Source: Dethiobacter sp.
GTDB taxonomy: Bacteria; Bacillota_D; Dethiobacteria; Dethiobacterales; Dethiobacteraceae
Direction: 5' to 3'
Length of the DNA: 64,000 nt
NCBI GenBank assembly: GCA_018333395.1
Contig: JAGXSQ010000155.1
Location: forward strand, 27,514-91,513
Shown here: positions 25,858-35,364 of the stretch, in pieces
Numbering within the stretch: position 1 is the first letter of the stretch
Layout: every line of letters starts with the position of its first letter
Notes under the pieces: generated by a model
What the model was told of the DNA's origin: nothing
Seen by the model: only the letters and a program-made list of their open reading frames with translations
Database searches by the model: none
Position numbers and translations under genes: made by a program

Positions 25858-27189
25858 TTAGCTGGCAAAATTTTCTCTAGCAAACTTTGGTATGCCGGAG
25901 GCCTCCCGCGGACCTACCATTACCTTCCAGCCGGTAGCTTCCTGCGTGCTGCCGGAGAGGACGGCTACGTACCCCGGCAAAACTAACGTCTTGTGGTTAA
26001 GCCGTGAAGCTAAGTCGTTCTCCTCCAAGGCCTTGTTGATTGCCTCACCGGTCAGCTTGCCGGCGGCCCAAGCCGTCAGCACCGAGGTCCCCTCCGTATT
26101 GACAGGTAGAATAAAGGCGGGAATTTTGCTGTTAGCGACTTCACCTTCGACAATAAAATAAGTCAAAGAAAAATTGGTGGTGATATAGACAGGGGAGTCC
26201 GGTCCCGCGGCGCCCACGGCCACAAGCCTGGACTCGACTTGGATCGGCTTTTGCGGGTCAGTGTAAAGATTGGCACGCCACGTCATCAGCGGCAGCAAAT
26301 GTTCAGGCCGGCGGGCCTTCAGGACAACCAATGAGGCATATTTACTCAGATACGTACTCGCCTGTACAATCTCGGCCAACGGGTCGTCTTTACCGGTAAA
26401 AGCCATCGCCGGATAGGCAAAGGGCAGGTAGCGCTTACGCACAGCTGCCCGGCGTAACTGGGTCAGGTCATGCAAAACAGTAGCCGTCTCCCTGCTGCCG
26501 CTATCCAGCACCAGCTCTCTGTGGCCCAGTTTAATGATTTTTTCAGTCAAGTCGGAAAGATCGGCCAGACTCCCGCCCCGCACCGCCAGCGGACAACTAT
26601 ATTTTTTGGCCAACTCCGTCATAGCCTCGAAGTTTTGGGGCGTAGCAGCACAGATGAGCGGCCTGCCAGCTGCTAGGACAACTACGGCAGCCGACATAGC
26701 CGTCACGTCATCGCTGATCAGCACTACCGGCCGTTTGGTGCCGACCTTGATTGCTTCTGCGGCCTCTCGAAAGCGCCCCACATCGCCGGAGACGTGGCGC
26801 AACGCCACCAAATCAGCAACATAATGCTGCCCGACCCGGTCAATCTCCAGGCTGCTAAAGTCCGCCAAAAAAGCGTGCAGGTCCTCTGTGTCGGTAACTT
26901 CAACGGCAATGGCACCAGGGTTATGAAAACGCTTATCATGGCGAAAGAGCTCTGTCTCGTTGCCGATAGCCACAGAGGTCCCTTCCGATCCGATCCTAAC
27001 GAGTCGCATGGGCGGAGCAGCAGCGGCAGCCAGGACTTCCCGCCCCTCTGCCGATAGGTGGGGGCACTTTTCCTGAACGGTCTTACCGGCGGCCAAAGCC
27101 ATAGCAAAAGCGAGACAAGTAGGAAAGCCGCAGTCACTGGTATTCGTTTTCGGCAGCAATTTATAAATTTCCAATCCCGTCAAGCCCAT
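25858..27189 (-). CDS. acsC: Corrinoid/iron-sulfur protein large subunit, one cluster Cys replaced
   Basis: A 443-residue large subunit with the N-terminal Fe-S domain and a C-terminal corrinoid-binding barrel ending in the usual VGPREASGIPKF. In this family the 4Fe-4S cluster is bound by four cysteines in the pattern CxxCx4Cx16C. Here C20, C25 and C42 are present, but position 17 is threonine (TNTSDCGFPTC, codon ACC). The rest looks intact. The paralogue at 32174-33538 keeps all four. The change may alter the cluster used in reductive activation; the consequence is inference. Confidence 0.92.
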   Translation of the reverse strand: MGLTGLEIYKLLPKTNTSDCGFPTCLAFAMALAAGKTVQEKCPHLSAEGREVLAAAAAPPMRLVRIGSEGTSVAIGNETELFRHDKRFHNPGAIAVEVTDTEDLHAFLADFSSLEIDRVGQHYVADLVALRHVSGDVGRFREAAEAIKVGTKRPVVLISDDVTAMSAAVVVLAAGRPLICAATPQNFEAMTELAKKYSCPLAVRGGSLADLSDLTEKIIKLGHRELVLDSGSRETATVLHDLTQLRRAAVRKRYLPFAYPAMAFTGKDDPLAEIVQASTYLSKYASLVVLKARRPEHLLPLMTWRANLYTDPQKPIQVESRLVAVGAAGPDSPVYITTNFSLTYFIVEGEVANSKIPAFILPVNTEGTSVLTAWAAGKLTGEAINKALEENDLASRLNHKTLVLPGYVAVLSGSTQEATGWKVMVGPREASGIPKFARENFAS

Positions 27190-27226
27190 CAGTTCTCCCC
27201 TTTCCGCAGGCGTGCCGTGAATCGTT

Positions 27227-29410
27227 TCAAAAAAGCGGATCCATGTTCAGTGCCGGATGCCTGTTCTCTTCCAGAAAAGGTAGAACTTCTTCGACTGCGA
27301 TCCCGACCGTCTCATCAGCAATTTTGTCCACAAAATCTGCGCCCAGACCGTCTTCTTCCGCCCTGCGCCGCAAATCATCTCCCAAAAAATCTTTCAACTC
27401 TTTTGGCATCCAGACAATGCGCGACAGGCCACCGTCAGCTTTCAGAAACTTGCGCGACAGCAGGTAGGAGCGGCCAATACCCATGAATCCGGGGATCTGT
27501 ACCCCACCACCGACCGAACCGGCCAGCGTGGAAAAAGACATGCCGGAGGGCGTATTGCCCGCGTATTCCCGGGTGGTAACCATTAGCCCATTGGCCTCCG
27601 GTACGATCGCCAAGATTGCTTCAAAGCAGCCGCAGGAAGTCATTGGTTTATCCATCAGCGTGTACAAGTTCACTTCCTCCACGCTGCGGTTAGAGGCCTC
27701 GCCAATAAAGTCGTTGACCGCCTGCCACATCCCCCGCTCGGCGTCGATGGCCGCACCTTTTTTAATCGGCCTGTTTGGGCCGTTCGGGTCGATTTCGCAG
27801 GAGGCTTTAGCGTCAAGCCAACTGACCGCGCCGCACAGGCCCACCCGCTCCGGGGAAATGACGCAGACATGGTTGGGCGCAAAAGACTGACACAACGTAC
27901 AGGAGTAGAGCTCCTCCACTGCCTCGTCCGTTAAGCCTTTGAGGCGGGCGTCTCTTGCGGCATAGCGTTCGCGGGCAACCGGCAGCATCTGCTCCACCTT
28001 TTCTCTGTCGGTCAGCAGCATTACTTCCACCCGGTCTACAATGGCCGGGAACTCGTCTTTAAGCTTGGCCACCAATAGCTCGCCTAGATGCCTGATGTTA
28101 AAACCTTTGGCTTGTGCGTCCTTGGAGATGCGTAACCAGCACAGATCGCGCTGGGCTACATGCCACAGCCCTTCTCCGTAGTTGAGAAAATAATGGATGC
28201 GTCTTTCCAGCACGCTCTCGAAATCTTCCTGCATTTTGCGGCCAAAGATTTTGACGACAAGACCTAGAGGCAAATTTCCGCCTTCCGGCACTTCGTCCAA
28301 GTCAGGGCCAAACAAGGTAACCTTGCCATCTGTTATTTCATCTTCTCTGACCATCTGCACCAGCTCAAAGGCAGGCGTGCGGCCACCGCCGAACTCTGCG
28401 TACATCTCGCCCCTGCGGATAGTTTCGCCTTCGAAGGCCGGGCCGTAATTAACCGGGATGGGGATTTCCACAATTTTAAGCTTAATGCCGCGCAACTCCA
28501 TGGCATAGCTAACCATGGTCTCATAAGCAGGATGTGAAACATACCAGTCGGGAATCTCTGCCTCCAGCTTTGTGTCACAGATTACCGGAAAGCCCAGGAA
28601 AATAGCGGCAAAATGCGCCGCAACCTGAACATCGTCAATTTCGCCCAGCTGCAGCACAAAAGCACGGACACGGCGCCGCTGGTAATCGCGGTGTTCTTCA
28701 CGCTGTCCGGGAGAGATGCCGCCGAAAGCCATGCCAGCACGCAAAGCGTAGTTGACGGCATGAATAACTTGAGTAAAGTTACCAAGCGGAAAAGCGATAT
28801 AGTCAACCCCGAGCTTCATGTTCTGTTCCAGCAGCTGCTCAATAACCTCGTTGACAAGAAAAATCATCATTCCCTTGGCCTGTAGCTCTTGGACGATTTT
28901 GGCTGCCTCGGCACTGGTACGCGCTTTCCCCATAATTATGGCCTGTCCCGGAATGGTCCAGTCTACCAGTTGGATGCCGAATTTGCGCAAGAGTGGGTCG
29001 CTGAGAAACCCGGTCCAAGGCGGCACATGGGGCTCGGCACCGTTAAGATAGCGCAGCGCCTCAATAATCTCGGCGGAATAAGCTGTCGCCTCGCCCGCTA
29101 GACGGGCATTTGGAAAGCTCAGCGCCTCTTTAATCTGATAGCGCATCCTGTTTAAGATCGGAGGTAGTTCCCCCAGTCTAGTAACTTTTTCACCCGAAAG
29201 GCTACTAATTACAGGCAGAAAGTACGCCGTATCCGGGAAAGACACTTGCTGGTTCTCACCATAAGTACGTATGGCCCGGCTGAGCAAAACCTCCGCGTAA
29301 CTTGTCGCCACAATCGCCCCGTTTAAGGCACGCTGAAAAAGTTTTTCGGGAGATTTTCCATCTTCGGGAATCGCACCACTGTAAATTTCCTCAAAAGCTG
29401 TCGCTGGCAT
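27227..29410 (-). CDS. acsB: Acetyl-CoA synthase, bacterial type
   Basis: A 727-residue full-length acetyl-CoA synthase that joins CO, the corrinoid methyl group and CoA at the Ni-Ni-4Fe4S A-cluster. All ligands are visible: C504, C507, C516, C526 for the cubane and the CGC motif (C593, G594, C595) for the distal nickel. The N-terminal 310 residues form the CODH-binding domain that the short CdhC paralogue at 33566-34753 lacks. It is preceded by the DUF166-CooS gene (27-nt gap), its presumed CO-producing partner. Confidence 0.96.
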   Translation of the reverse strand: MPATAFEEIYSGAIPEDGKSPEKLFQRALNGAIVATSYAEVLLSRAIRTYGENQQVSFPDTAYFLPVISSLSGEKVTRLGELPPILNRMRYQIKEALSFPNARLAGEATAYSAEIIEALRYLNGAEPHVPPWTGFLSDPLLRKFGIQLVDWTIPGQAIIMGKARTSAEAAKIVQELQAKGMMIFLVNEVIEQLLEQNMKLGVDYIAFPLGNFTQVIHAVNYALRAGMAFGGISPGQREEHRDYQRRRVRAFVLQLGEIDDVQVAAHFAAIFLGFPVICDTKLEAEIPDWYVSHPAYETMVSYAMELRGIKLKIVEIPIPVNYGPAFEGETIRRGEMYAEFGGGRTPAFELVQMVREDEITDGKVTLFGPDLDEVPEGGNLPLGLVVKIFGRKMQEDFESVLERRIHYFLNYGEGLWHVAQRDLCWLRISKDAQAKGFNIRHLGELLVAKLKDEFPAIVDRVEVMLLTDREKVEQMLPVARERYAARDARLKGLTDEAVEELYSCTLCQSFAPNHVCVISPERVGLCGAVSWLDAKASCEIDPNGPNRPIKKGAAIDAERGMWQAVNDFIGEASNRSVEEVNLYTLMDKPMTSCGCFEAILAIVPEANGLMVTTREYAGNTPSGMSFSTLAGSVGGGVQIPGFMGIGRSYLLSRKFLKADGGLSRIVWMPKELKDFLGDDLRRRAEEDGLGADFVDKIADETVGIAVEEVLPFLEENRHPALNMDPLF

Positions 29411-29437
29411 GCTTGCTCTCCCTTTCGCCCAATTTCC

Positions 29438-32134
29438 TTACCAGGTACCCGTAACGGCAACGCCGAGTTTTTCCGCCGCCTGTCTGTGAACTTTCAGCTT
29501 CCAGGAGCGCACATCGAGCGCCGCTAGGATCTTCTCTGCCGCCTGTGCTGGGTCTGTCTCCCAGATAAAATGGCCGCCGAAAACATCCTGCGCTGTTTGC
29601 AACAGGAGGCCATTGATCAGGTCACTGCCCAGCACCGGGGGAATAACGCCCACGTGGACAGGTAACCCCATGGCTACATTCCAGGAGCCAATGGAGAGCG
29701 ATTTTTCTGTCATCGCCTCCGGCGCACTGGCCGCAAAGGGTATTTTCGGCATATCCACACCGAGGTCGTTGGCGATGGCTGTGGCCAAGTCAGCAGCCCT
29801 AGTGTTATCAACACAGGAACCCATATGGAAAACGAGCGGCAGACCGCCTTGCAGCTTCCCGGCGTTGGCCCGCTCCAGACGTTGAAGGAAACTTTTCAGG
29901 CCGTCGCCGGCATAGCTATCTACCGCGTCAGCATTAAGCAGACCCAGTTTGGCATAAGCACCAGCGGCACAACCAGTAGCCAGCAAAAAGACATCCTTCT
30001 TGGCCAGCGCTTTGGCCATCGTCACATAATTGTTGTCCTGCGTGGTCTTCAGATTGTTGCAACCGGCAAAGAGCACCACCCCACGCAACTCTCCGCTTTT
30101 TAGCGCCTCAGTCAGTACCCGTACAGGCTCGTCCTGGTTAAGCGCCGAAAACAGATCATAGAGCGCCTCCAGGCTAAAGCCAGCCATAACCTTGTTTTTG
30201 ACCGCCGGTATGAAGCAGGGCGAACCGGCACGTTCTCGGTAAGCGGCAATAGCCAAGCGGATTACCTCTCTGGCCTTCTCCAGCGCATTCTCCGTGGAAA
30301 ACTCCACATAATGTGACCCGGGAATGCGGGCATTCCTAGCCGTAGTAACAATCCGCGTTTTAAAGCACTCGGCGGCTGACTGGATGCTCGGCATAATACA
30401 CTGCACATCCACAACCATCACGTCGAGAGCCCCGGTCATAATTGGTAGCTCCTGAGACATAAAGTTAGTAGCCAGCGGGACGCCTTGGCGCATCAGTACT
30501 TCATTGCCGGTACAGCACACACCCATCAGTTGTATGCCGGTAGCACCAACCGCCTGCGCCTCGTGTTCCTGCTCCCGCGCCGCTCTCACAATCATTTCAG
30601 ATAAAAGAGGATTATGACCATGGACAGCGATGTTGACCTTATGCTGATCCATCACGCCCAAGTTCGCTTCCGTATATACAGGTGTTGGAATACCAAAAAG
30701 AATGTCAGAAAGGTCTGTGCCGGCATGCATGCCGGCAAAATCGGCCAATGCCGCCTCCAGCGTCTTAAATATCAAGCTGACCGGGTCAGCGTCCATGCCC
30801 AGGTGGGTCTGGCTCATAGCTGTAGCTATCGTATCAAAAATGCTGGTTGGCATGATATCGGTTTCATGAAATTTAAGGACGCGCCCGGGGGTAACTATCT
30901 TTTCCACCCATTGCAGGTAACCATCGGACAGACGGCCAAATTCAGTCAAGCCAAAGGCTACTACATCACGCAAAATTTCCAGGTCTTCCCGTCCTATAGT
31001 CGAAATAGCGAATCTCTCTGCTACAGCCTTCAGTTTTTGCGGGCTGGCAATCCCATAATCGCCGCCTCGCCCCTCGGCCACTTCCTTTAGAGTAAGCAGG
31101 ATGTGCTTGCCGTGGTCGGAGTGTGCCGCCGTCCCTCCGAGGACGGAACGGAGCAGGTTGCGGGCCACAATAGTATAGGCCGTAGCTCCACAGACACCCT
31201 TGGGGGCAGCGGAAGTAATTTGGCACGGCCCCTGGATACAGATGCGGCAACAAATGCCCGTGTCGCCAAAGCGACACTGCGGCTGTTGCGCCAGGTAGCG
31301 GTCGTAGGCGGTATCACCCGCCAAGTTGGTGGCCAGCATGACTTGCACTGCAGGGTCCACAGACCTTTGCCGATCCTCGGCCAGACTAAGGGCCGCCGCC
31401 ACCTCTGCTCGGTGAATTTCACCGGCGTAGTGCAGGATTGTATCTTTCAGCTCCCGGTCCATCTTCATGCTGGCGGTGCAGGGATAATTATGCCACCTAT
31501 TGCCTACTATTTCCGGCAGTTTCTCGCCATCGGGAACACCCGCTAAGTTGCGGGCCACAAAATAGGCCGCCCCACAGGGGGAACTTTGCAGAACTCGGGC
31601 TTCCTGGATAACACCGTCCAGCTTTCTGATACTGAACCGGGGAACTCCGATACGAAAATAGCGGATAAATTTGTTAACCTCCGGATGCACTTCAGACTCC
31701 TGCAGGGCACAGAAAGGCTTGGGGAAAACGATTTCTAGATTTGTCCCCCTAGCCTTCTGTTGCACCTGTCTGCGGGCGCCACCCGGCAGCCAAAGTGAAT
31801 CCTCCAGCGGGACAACCAGCGCCTTGACGCCTGCCTGGCTGCAAATCTCCGGCAAGGACAGCAAGATGTCCTGATGCAGGTTGATGGCCAGCACAGTATG
31901 CACGCCGCTGAACGCGGACACAGGCGGTAGGTACTGAGCCGGATCTTCCTCCAGCATGAGCGGCAGGTTGTCAGGCTGTTCCCAGACAAGCGCTATGTCC
32001 CGGGAATAGTTCAAATCGTACTGCCGACGGCATTCCGTGCAGTCGGTACAACCAGTACAGAACTTTTCCACATCGCGCAGGTGGCTGAGCACTTTCTGGC
32101 CGAAGGACCCGCTATACAAAACAGCTGTTTTCAC
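29438..32134 (-). CDS. cooS: CO dehydrogenase (CooS type) with N-terminal DUF166 fusion
   Basis: An 898-residue protein, about 250 longer than a normal CooS. Residues 1 to about 250 resemble the archaeal DUF166 family, with an N-terminal AVLYSGSFG, a CxxCxxCxxC at C26-C35, PKPFC, SSPCGAAYFVA, a YPC segment and DTILHYAG. Residues 255-898 are a complete CooS. D-/B-cluster cysteines are C287, C295, C296, C299, C304 and C315. C-cluster residues appear in VHGHNP, GVCCTG, DVQC, AGCNN, TGCAAGA and GSCVDN, and a lysine in TEKSLSIG. The frame is unbroken; it starts at GTG 32134 with GGAGG 8 nt upstream. It should reduce CO2 to CO for AcsB. Confidence 0.88.
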   Translation of the reverse strand: MKTAVLYSGSFGQKVLSHLRDVEKFCTGCTDCTECRRQYDLNYSRDIALVWEQPDNLPLMLEEDPAQYLPPVSAFSGVHTVLAINLHQDILLSLPEICSQAGVKALVVPLEDSLWLPGGARRQVQQKARGTNLEIVFPKPFCALQESEVHPEVNKFIRYFRIGVPRFSIRKLDGVIQEARVLQSSPCGAAYFVARNLAGVPDGEKLPEIVGNRWHNYPCTASMKMDRELKDTILHYAGEIHRAEVAAALSLAEDRQRSVDPAVQVMLATNLAGDTAYDRYLAQQPQCRFGDTGICCRICIQGPCQITSAAPKGVCGATAYTIVARNLLRSVLGGTAAHSDHGKHILLTLKEVAEGRGGDYGIASPQKLKAVAERFAISTIGREDLEILRDVVAFGLTEFGRLSDGYLQWVEKIVTPGRVLKFHETDIMPTSIFDTIATAMSQTHLGMDADPVSLIFKTLEAALADFAGMHAGTDLSDILFGIPTPVYTEANLGVMDQHKVNIAVHGHNPLLSEMIVRAAREQEHEAQAVGATGIQLMGVCCTGNEVLMRQGVPLATNFMSQELPIMTGALDVMVVDVQCIMPSIQSAAECFKTRIVTTARNARIPGSHYVEFSTENALEKAREVIRLAIAAYRERAGSPCFIPAVKNKVMAGFSLEALYDLFSALNQDEPVRVLTEALKSGELRGVVLFAGCNNLKTTQDNNYVTMAKALAKKDVFLLATGCAAGAYAKLGLLNADAVDSYAGDGLKSFLQRLERANAGKLQGGLPLVFHMGSCVDNTRAADLATAIANDLGVDMPKIPFAASAPEAMTEKSLSIGSWNVAMGLPVHVGVIPPVLGSDLINGLLLQTAQDVFGGHFIWETDPAQAAEKILAALDVRSWKLKVHRQAAEKLGVAVTGTW

Positions 32135-32173
32135 TTTGGCTGCCTCCTTAAAGAATGGCCCCTTTAGGCTTAC

Positions 32174-33538
32174 TTATGCTGCACTATCGCGACGCTTTTT
32201 CAGCTCGTTTAGAAACTTGGGCAGATCGGATGCTTCCCGTGGTCCGACAAGAATCTCCCAGTCGGGCAGTTCTTCTTCCAGGTCGCCCTTGATGCGGGCC
32301 ACATAGCCGGGGATCACTAGTTGTTTGCGGGTTACTTTGTCAGCCACGGCCTGCTTTTTGACCATCTCGGCAATTGTTTCCGGCCCCAGCTTGCCTGTAG
32401 ACCAAGCCGCCAGAACACCCAAGCCGCCCGTATCCTGACAGAGGAGATAAACAGGCAGTTTACTGTTTTCTGTTTCGCCGGCCACCGCGTAATACGTCAG
32501 GGCAAAGTTGGTCGTCACCAGCACAGTGGCACTCTCATCCGCATCGTTGAAGGGATAGACTTTGCTTTCCACCGTTGGCGCCACCCGCGGGTCGGTGTAG
32601 ATATCTTGCCGCGCTGTCAGCAGCGCCTGGAAAGCATTTGCTGATACATCATCGAGCACAATGATGCCGGCGTATTTGGCTACACCAGCCACTGCCAGCA
32701 GCAATTGCTGTTCTGGGTCGGAGGTGATTCCGGCAGCAGAGAAGAGGGTGGGAAAACCAAAAGGCCGGAACTTGTGGAGCAGAGCGGCACGGCGGATAAC
32801 AGTCTGGTCCCGAACCAGATCAGGCAGTGTGCGGGATCCCGGATCAAGCACCAGGTTTTCCAGGCCCGCCGCTTTCAGCTTGCCCACCAGGTCCACCAGC
32901 GCCTCCAGACCGGAAGCGCTGGCACAGACGGCCGCACTCTTCTCAAGGCGGGGAGCAACTTGCGCAAAATTGTCGATAGTAAGACAGACCAGCGGATTCC
33001 TGCTCTTACTCGCCTCATAAGCCGACAGTAAAACATCGGCTTCTGCCGCCAGCAAAATCAGACCAGCATCAGTCTCAGTCATTACTTTCTGCACCAGTCG
33101 TAGATACCGTCCACTGTCGCCGCTGGTGTATCGCAAAGCCGCTAGGTCAAAACGAGAAGTTTTGTCAAGCCTTTCTTGACACCAGCCAAGCTTGGCAATT
33201 TTGGCCGACCAGGATTCTTCATTTTCCCCATCCGCAATCTGTAAAGCCATGCCAGGGGCCCGCAAAAAAGTCTTCTGATGGCGGTGCATTACTTCTTCTT
33301 CCCCGATGGCCACCTGCCGTGTTCCCTGTCCAATGAAAACCTGCCTGATCGGCGGCTGCAGCATGTCTTCCAGCTGCGCCCGCGACTCGGTGGAAAGGTA
33401 AGTGCACTTGTCAAGCGCAATGCCGGCGTTCGCCAGTTTCATGGCGAACGCAAAGCAAGTAGCCAAGCCGCACTCCTTACAGTTTTTTTTGCCGTTTTCC
33501 GGTAAAAGTTTCTGAATATCTGAAGCTTTGACAGGCAT
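32174..33538 (-). CDS. cdhE: Second corrinoid/iron-sulfur protein large subunit (CdhE/AcsC paralogue)
   Basis: A 454-residue paralogue of the acsC product. The N-terminal cluster motif is complete (NCKECGLATC plus a fourth Cys about 16 residues on), and the C-terminus ends in the family's VGPREASDLPKF. It lies between cdhC and the DUF166-CooS gene, the junction of the archaeal-type and bacterial-type halves of the operon. It presumably pairs with the CdhD-like subunit at 37695-38579. Confidence 0.9.
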   Translation of the reverse strand: MPVKASDIQKLLPENGKKNCKECGLATCFAFAMKLANAGIALDKCTYLSTESRAQLEDMLQPPIRQVFIGQGTRQVAIGEEEVMHRHQKTFLRAPGMALQIADGENEESWSAKIAKLGWCQERLDKTSRFDLAALRYTSGDSGRYLRLVQKVMTETDAGLILLAAEADVLLSAYEASKSRNPLVCLTIDNFAQVAPRLEKSAAVCASASGLEALVDLVGKLKAAGLENLVLDPGSRTLPDLVRDQTVIRRAALLHKFRPFGFPTLFSAAGITSDPEQQLLLAVAGVAKYAGIIVLDDVSANAFQALLTARQDIYTDPRVAPTVESKVYPFNDADESATVLVTTNFALTYYAVAGETENSKLPVYLLCQDTGGLGVLAAWSTGKLGPETIAEMVKKQAVADKVTRKQLVIPGYVARIKGDLEEELPDWEILVGPREASDLPKFLNELKKRRDSAA

Positions 33539-33565
33539 AAAGACCCTCCTTATTCCAGGCTACGC

Positions 33566-34753
33566 TTAGAGACGCCCGGCGTTCTGCATGAACGCAGTCA
33601 GTTCATCCATGTTCTGCACATCTTTTTCTGTAGCAATTTTATCTGCCACATCGGCCGGGATATTATCCCCGGCTACTTCTTTCAGCGTCGAAGGCATCCA
33701 GGCTACCCGGTTAAAACCTCCGTCAGCAATCAGAAACTTCGGCGATTTGAGGTACTGAACGCCAATACCTACATAGCCTTCGTTCTGCTTGCCACCGCTG
33801 GCCAGGCCGGCCAGAGTGGAAAACGGTTCACCGGTCACGGTAGCACCGACAAAATCCCTAGAGACAACACCAAATCCATCAACCTCCGGGATGTAGAAAA
33901 CGATGGCCTCAAAGCAGCCGCAAGAAGTGTGCGGATAGGTGAGGGCGCTGTGCAGACTAAACTGGGTCGTCTCGCCCATGGACCGCTCGGCCACCACTTG
34001 GTTAACGTTATCATAGGAGATATTTTCCGGGTCAATAAGATTACCCTTGGGTACGGCAAACTGGGCGCCCTCGGGGTCAACTTTGGTAGCGGCGCGTCCG
34101 TCAAGCCAGTTGATGGCACCGCAGAGAGAAACACGCTCCGGCGTGACAATGCAAACATGGGTGGGAGCAAAGCTCTGGCAGAGGACACAGGCGTAGAACT
34201 CTTCCACGTCTTCCTCCCGCATACCTTTGATTCTATCGTCCCGCTCTTTGTAAACAGCCATCGCCCCGGCCAGCAGCTCCTGAACCTTAGCCGGGTCAGT
34301 GACGAACTCCACCGACATCTTTTCAATGACCGGCAGTTCGGCGGTAAACAGGTCGATTAAAATCCGCCCGACGTGCTCTAGAGAATCCAGCCCTTTCTGA
34401 AAGGCGTTTTTGTGAATTCTGATCCAGACGTCATAGCGCTGAGCCATGTGGAAAATGCCTTCCACATAGTTGATATACTGGTGGATACGCCTCTCCAGCA
34501 CCGCTTCCAAGTCTTTTTCCAGCACCTCCCCGGCCACATCCACCTTGATAAAGATCGGGCTGGAGGAGCCTACCGGGAAATCTTTGATGTCAGGGCCGGT
34601 GATGGTAATCTTGTCGTGTTCTACCTCATCCAACCCCTTGACCGTTACCAGCTCGCCCTTATGGCTGACATCGGGGCCACCAAACTCCACATGAAACTCG
34701 CTTTTACGAATTCGTTCGCCCTCATACTGCGGGCCTACGTCTACCACGTACAT
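33566..34753 (-). CDS. cdhC: Acetyl-CoA synthase beta subunit, archaeal (CdhC) type
   Basis: A 395-residue acetyl-CoA synthase lacking the roughly 310-residue N-terminal CODH-docking domain of AcsB, as in methanogen CdhC. The A-cluster ligands are intact: C189, C192, C201, C211 and the CGC at C278-C280. It is therefore probably catalytically competent, and coexists in one operon with the full-length AcsB at 27227-29410. It would dock to CdhA/CdhB encoded immediately upstream. Confidence 0.92.
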   Translation of the reverse strand: MYVVDVGPQYEGERIRKSEFHVEFGGPDVSHKGELVTVKGLDEVEHDKITITGPDIKDFPVGSSSPIFIKVDVAGEVLEKDLEAVLERRIHQYINYVEGIFHMAQRYDVWIRIHKNAFQKGLDSLEHVGRILIDLFTAELPVIEKMSVEFVTDPAKVQELLAGAMAVYKERDDRIKGMREEDVEEFYACVLCQSFAPTHVCIVTPERVSLCGAINWLDGRAATKVDPEGAQFAVPKGNLIDPENISYDNVNQVVAERSMGETTQFSLHSALTYPHTSCGCFEAIVFYIPEVDGFGVVSRDFVGATVTGEPFSTLAGLASGGKQNEGYVGIGVQYLKSPKFLIADGGFNRVAWMPSTLKEVAGDNIPADVADKIATEKDVQNMDELTAFMQNAGRL

Positions 34754-34789
34754 ACTTCTCTTCCTCCCACTCTATTTTTAATCTTTGAA

Positions 34790-35347
34790 CTAAACAGTCC
34801 CCAACTGCGAGACTAGGGCTTGCAGATACTCACGCCATTTATCGACCTTGGGAATCACCGGCACAGCAAAGTCGGCGTTGGGGTGGCTGCGACGGCAGAT
34901 AGCAAACGTCTTCAGGTGAGGAGCAAAGTGTTTGAGCGTTGACAGCCCCCGCTCCGCCAGATCGCACCTGACGCCAGTAAACAAGACCATGTCATGGTAG
35001 CCTTTGCCGCGGACGCCCGCCCAGTTCTTGTTCTTCAAGAAATGGACGATCTCAATGATGTCATAGGTAGAGTCGGGGCGAACCCCGAGTTCCATCATCT
35101 TTTTCTTGACATGGGCCGTGGCGCAGATAGGAATGTCGCGGGATTTGGCTATTTCCAGCGCATAATCAATCAGCAGTCTGTCACCGACAGGTGTCGCGAT
35201 AACTTCCGGGCCAAAAACATAGAGCGGGTTCTTGGCCTTGTCAATAATGGCGGCCGCCTCGGACGGTTCAGAGACTACCTTGGCCGCTTTTGTGCCCGTC
35301 AGGATATTTACCTTGTAATAGGGCGACGTCATTAACTCAGCTGCCAC
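34790..35347 (-). CDS. cdhB: CODH/ACS complex epsilon subunit
   Basis: A 185-residue DHS-like NAD/FAD-binding protein resembling the epsilon subunit that associates with archaeal CdhA (NPLYVFGPEV near residue 42, then CATAHVKKKMMELGV). Epsilon is a hallmark of the archaeal acetyl-CoA decarbonylase/synthase complex and is not part of the classical bacterial CODH/ACS. It starts at GTG 35347 behind GGGAGGG, 17 nt after cdhA. Its role is proposed to be in electron transfer or stability of CdhA. Confidence 0.9.
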   Translation of the reverse strand: MAAELMTSPYYKVNILTGTKAAKVVSEPSEAAAIIDKAKNPLYVFGPEVIATPVGDRLLIDYALEIAKSRDIPICATAHVKKKMMELGVRPDSTYDIIEIVHFLKNKNWAGVRGKGYHDMVLFTGVRCDLAERGLSTLKHFAPHLKTFAICRRSHPNADFAVPVIPKVDKWREYLQALVSQLGTV

Positions 35348-35364
35348 TTAAATCCCTCCCTTTT

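Noticed and set aside
29438..32134. Selenocysteine or frameshift explaining the long CooS
   Set aside because: Some DUF166 proteins are selenoproteins, but this frame has no internal TGA and is continuous through the domain junction.
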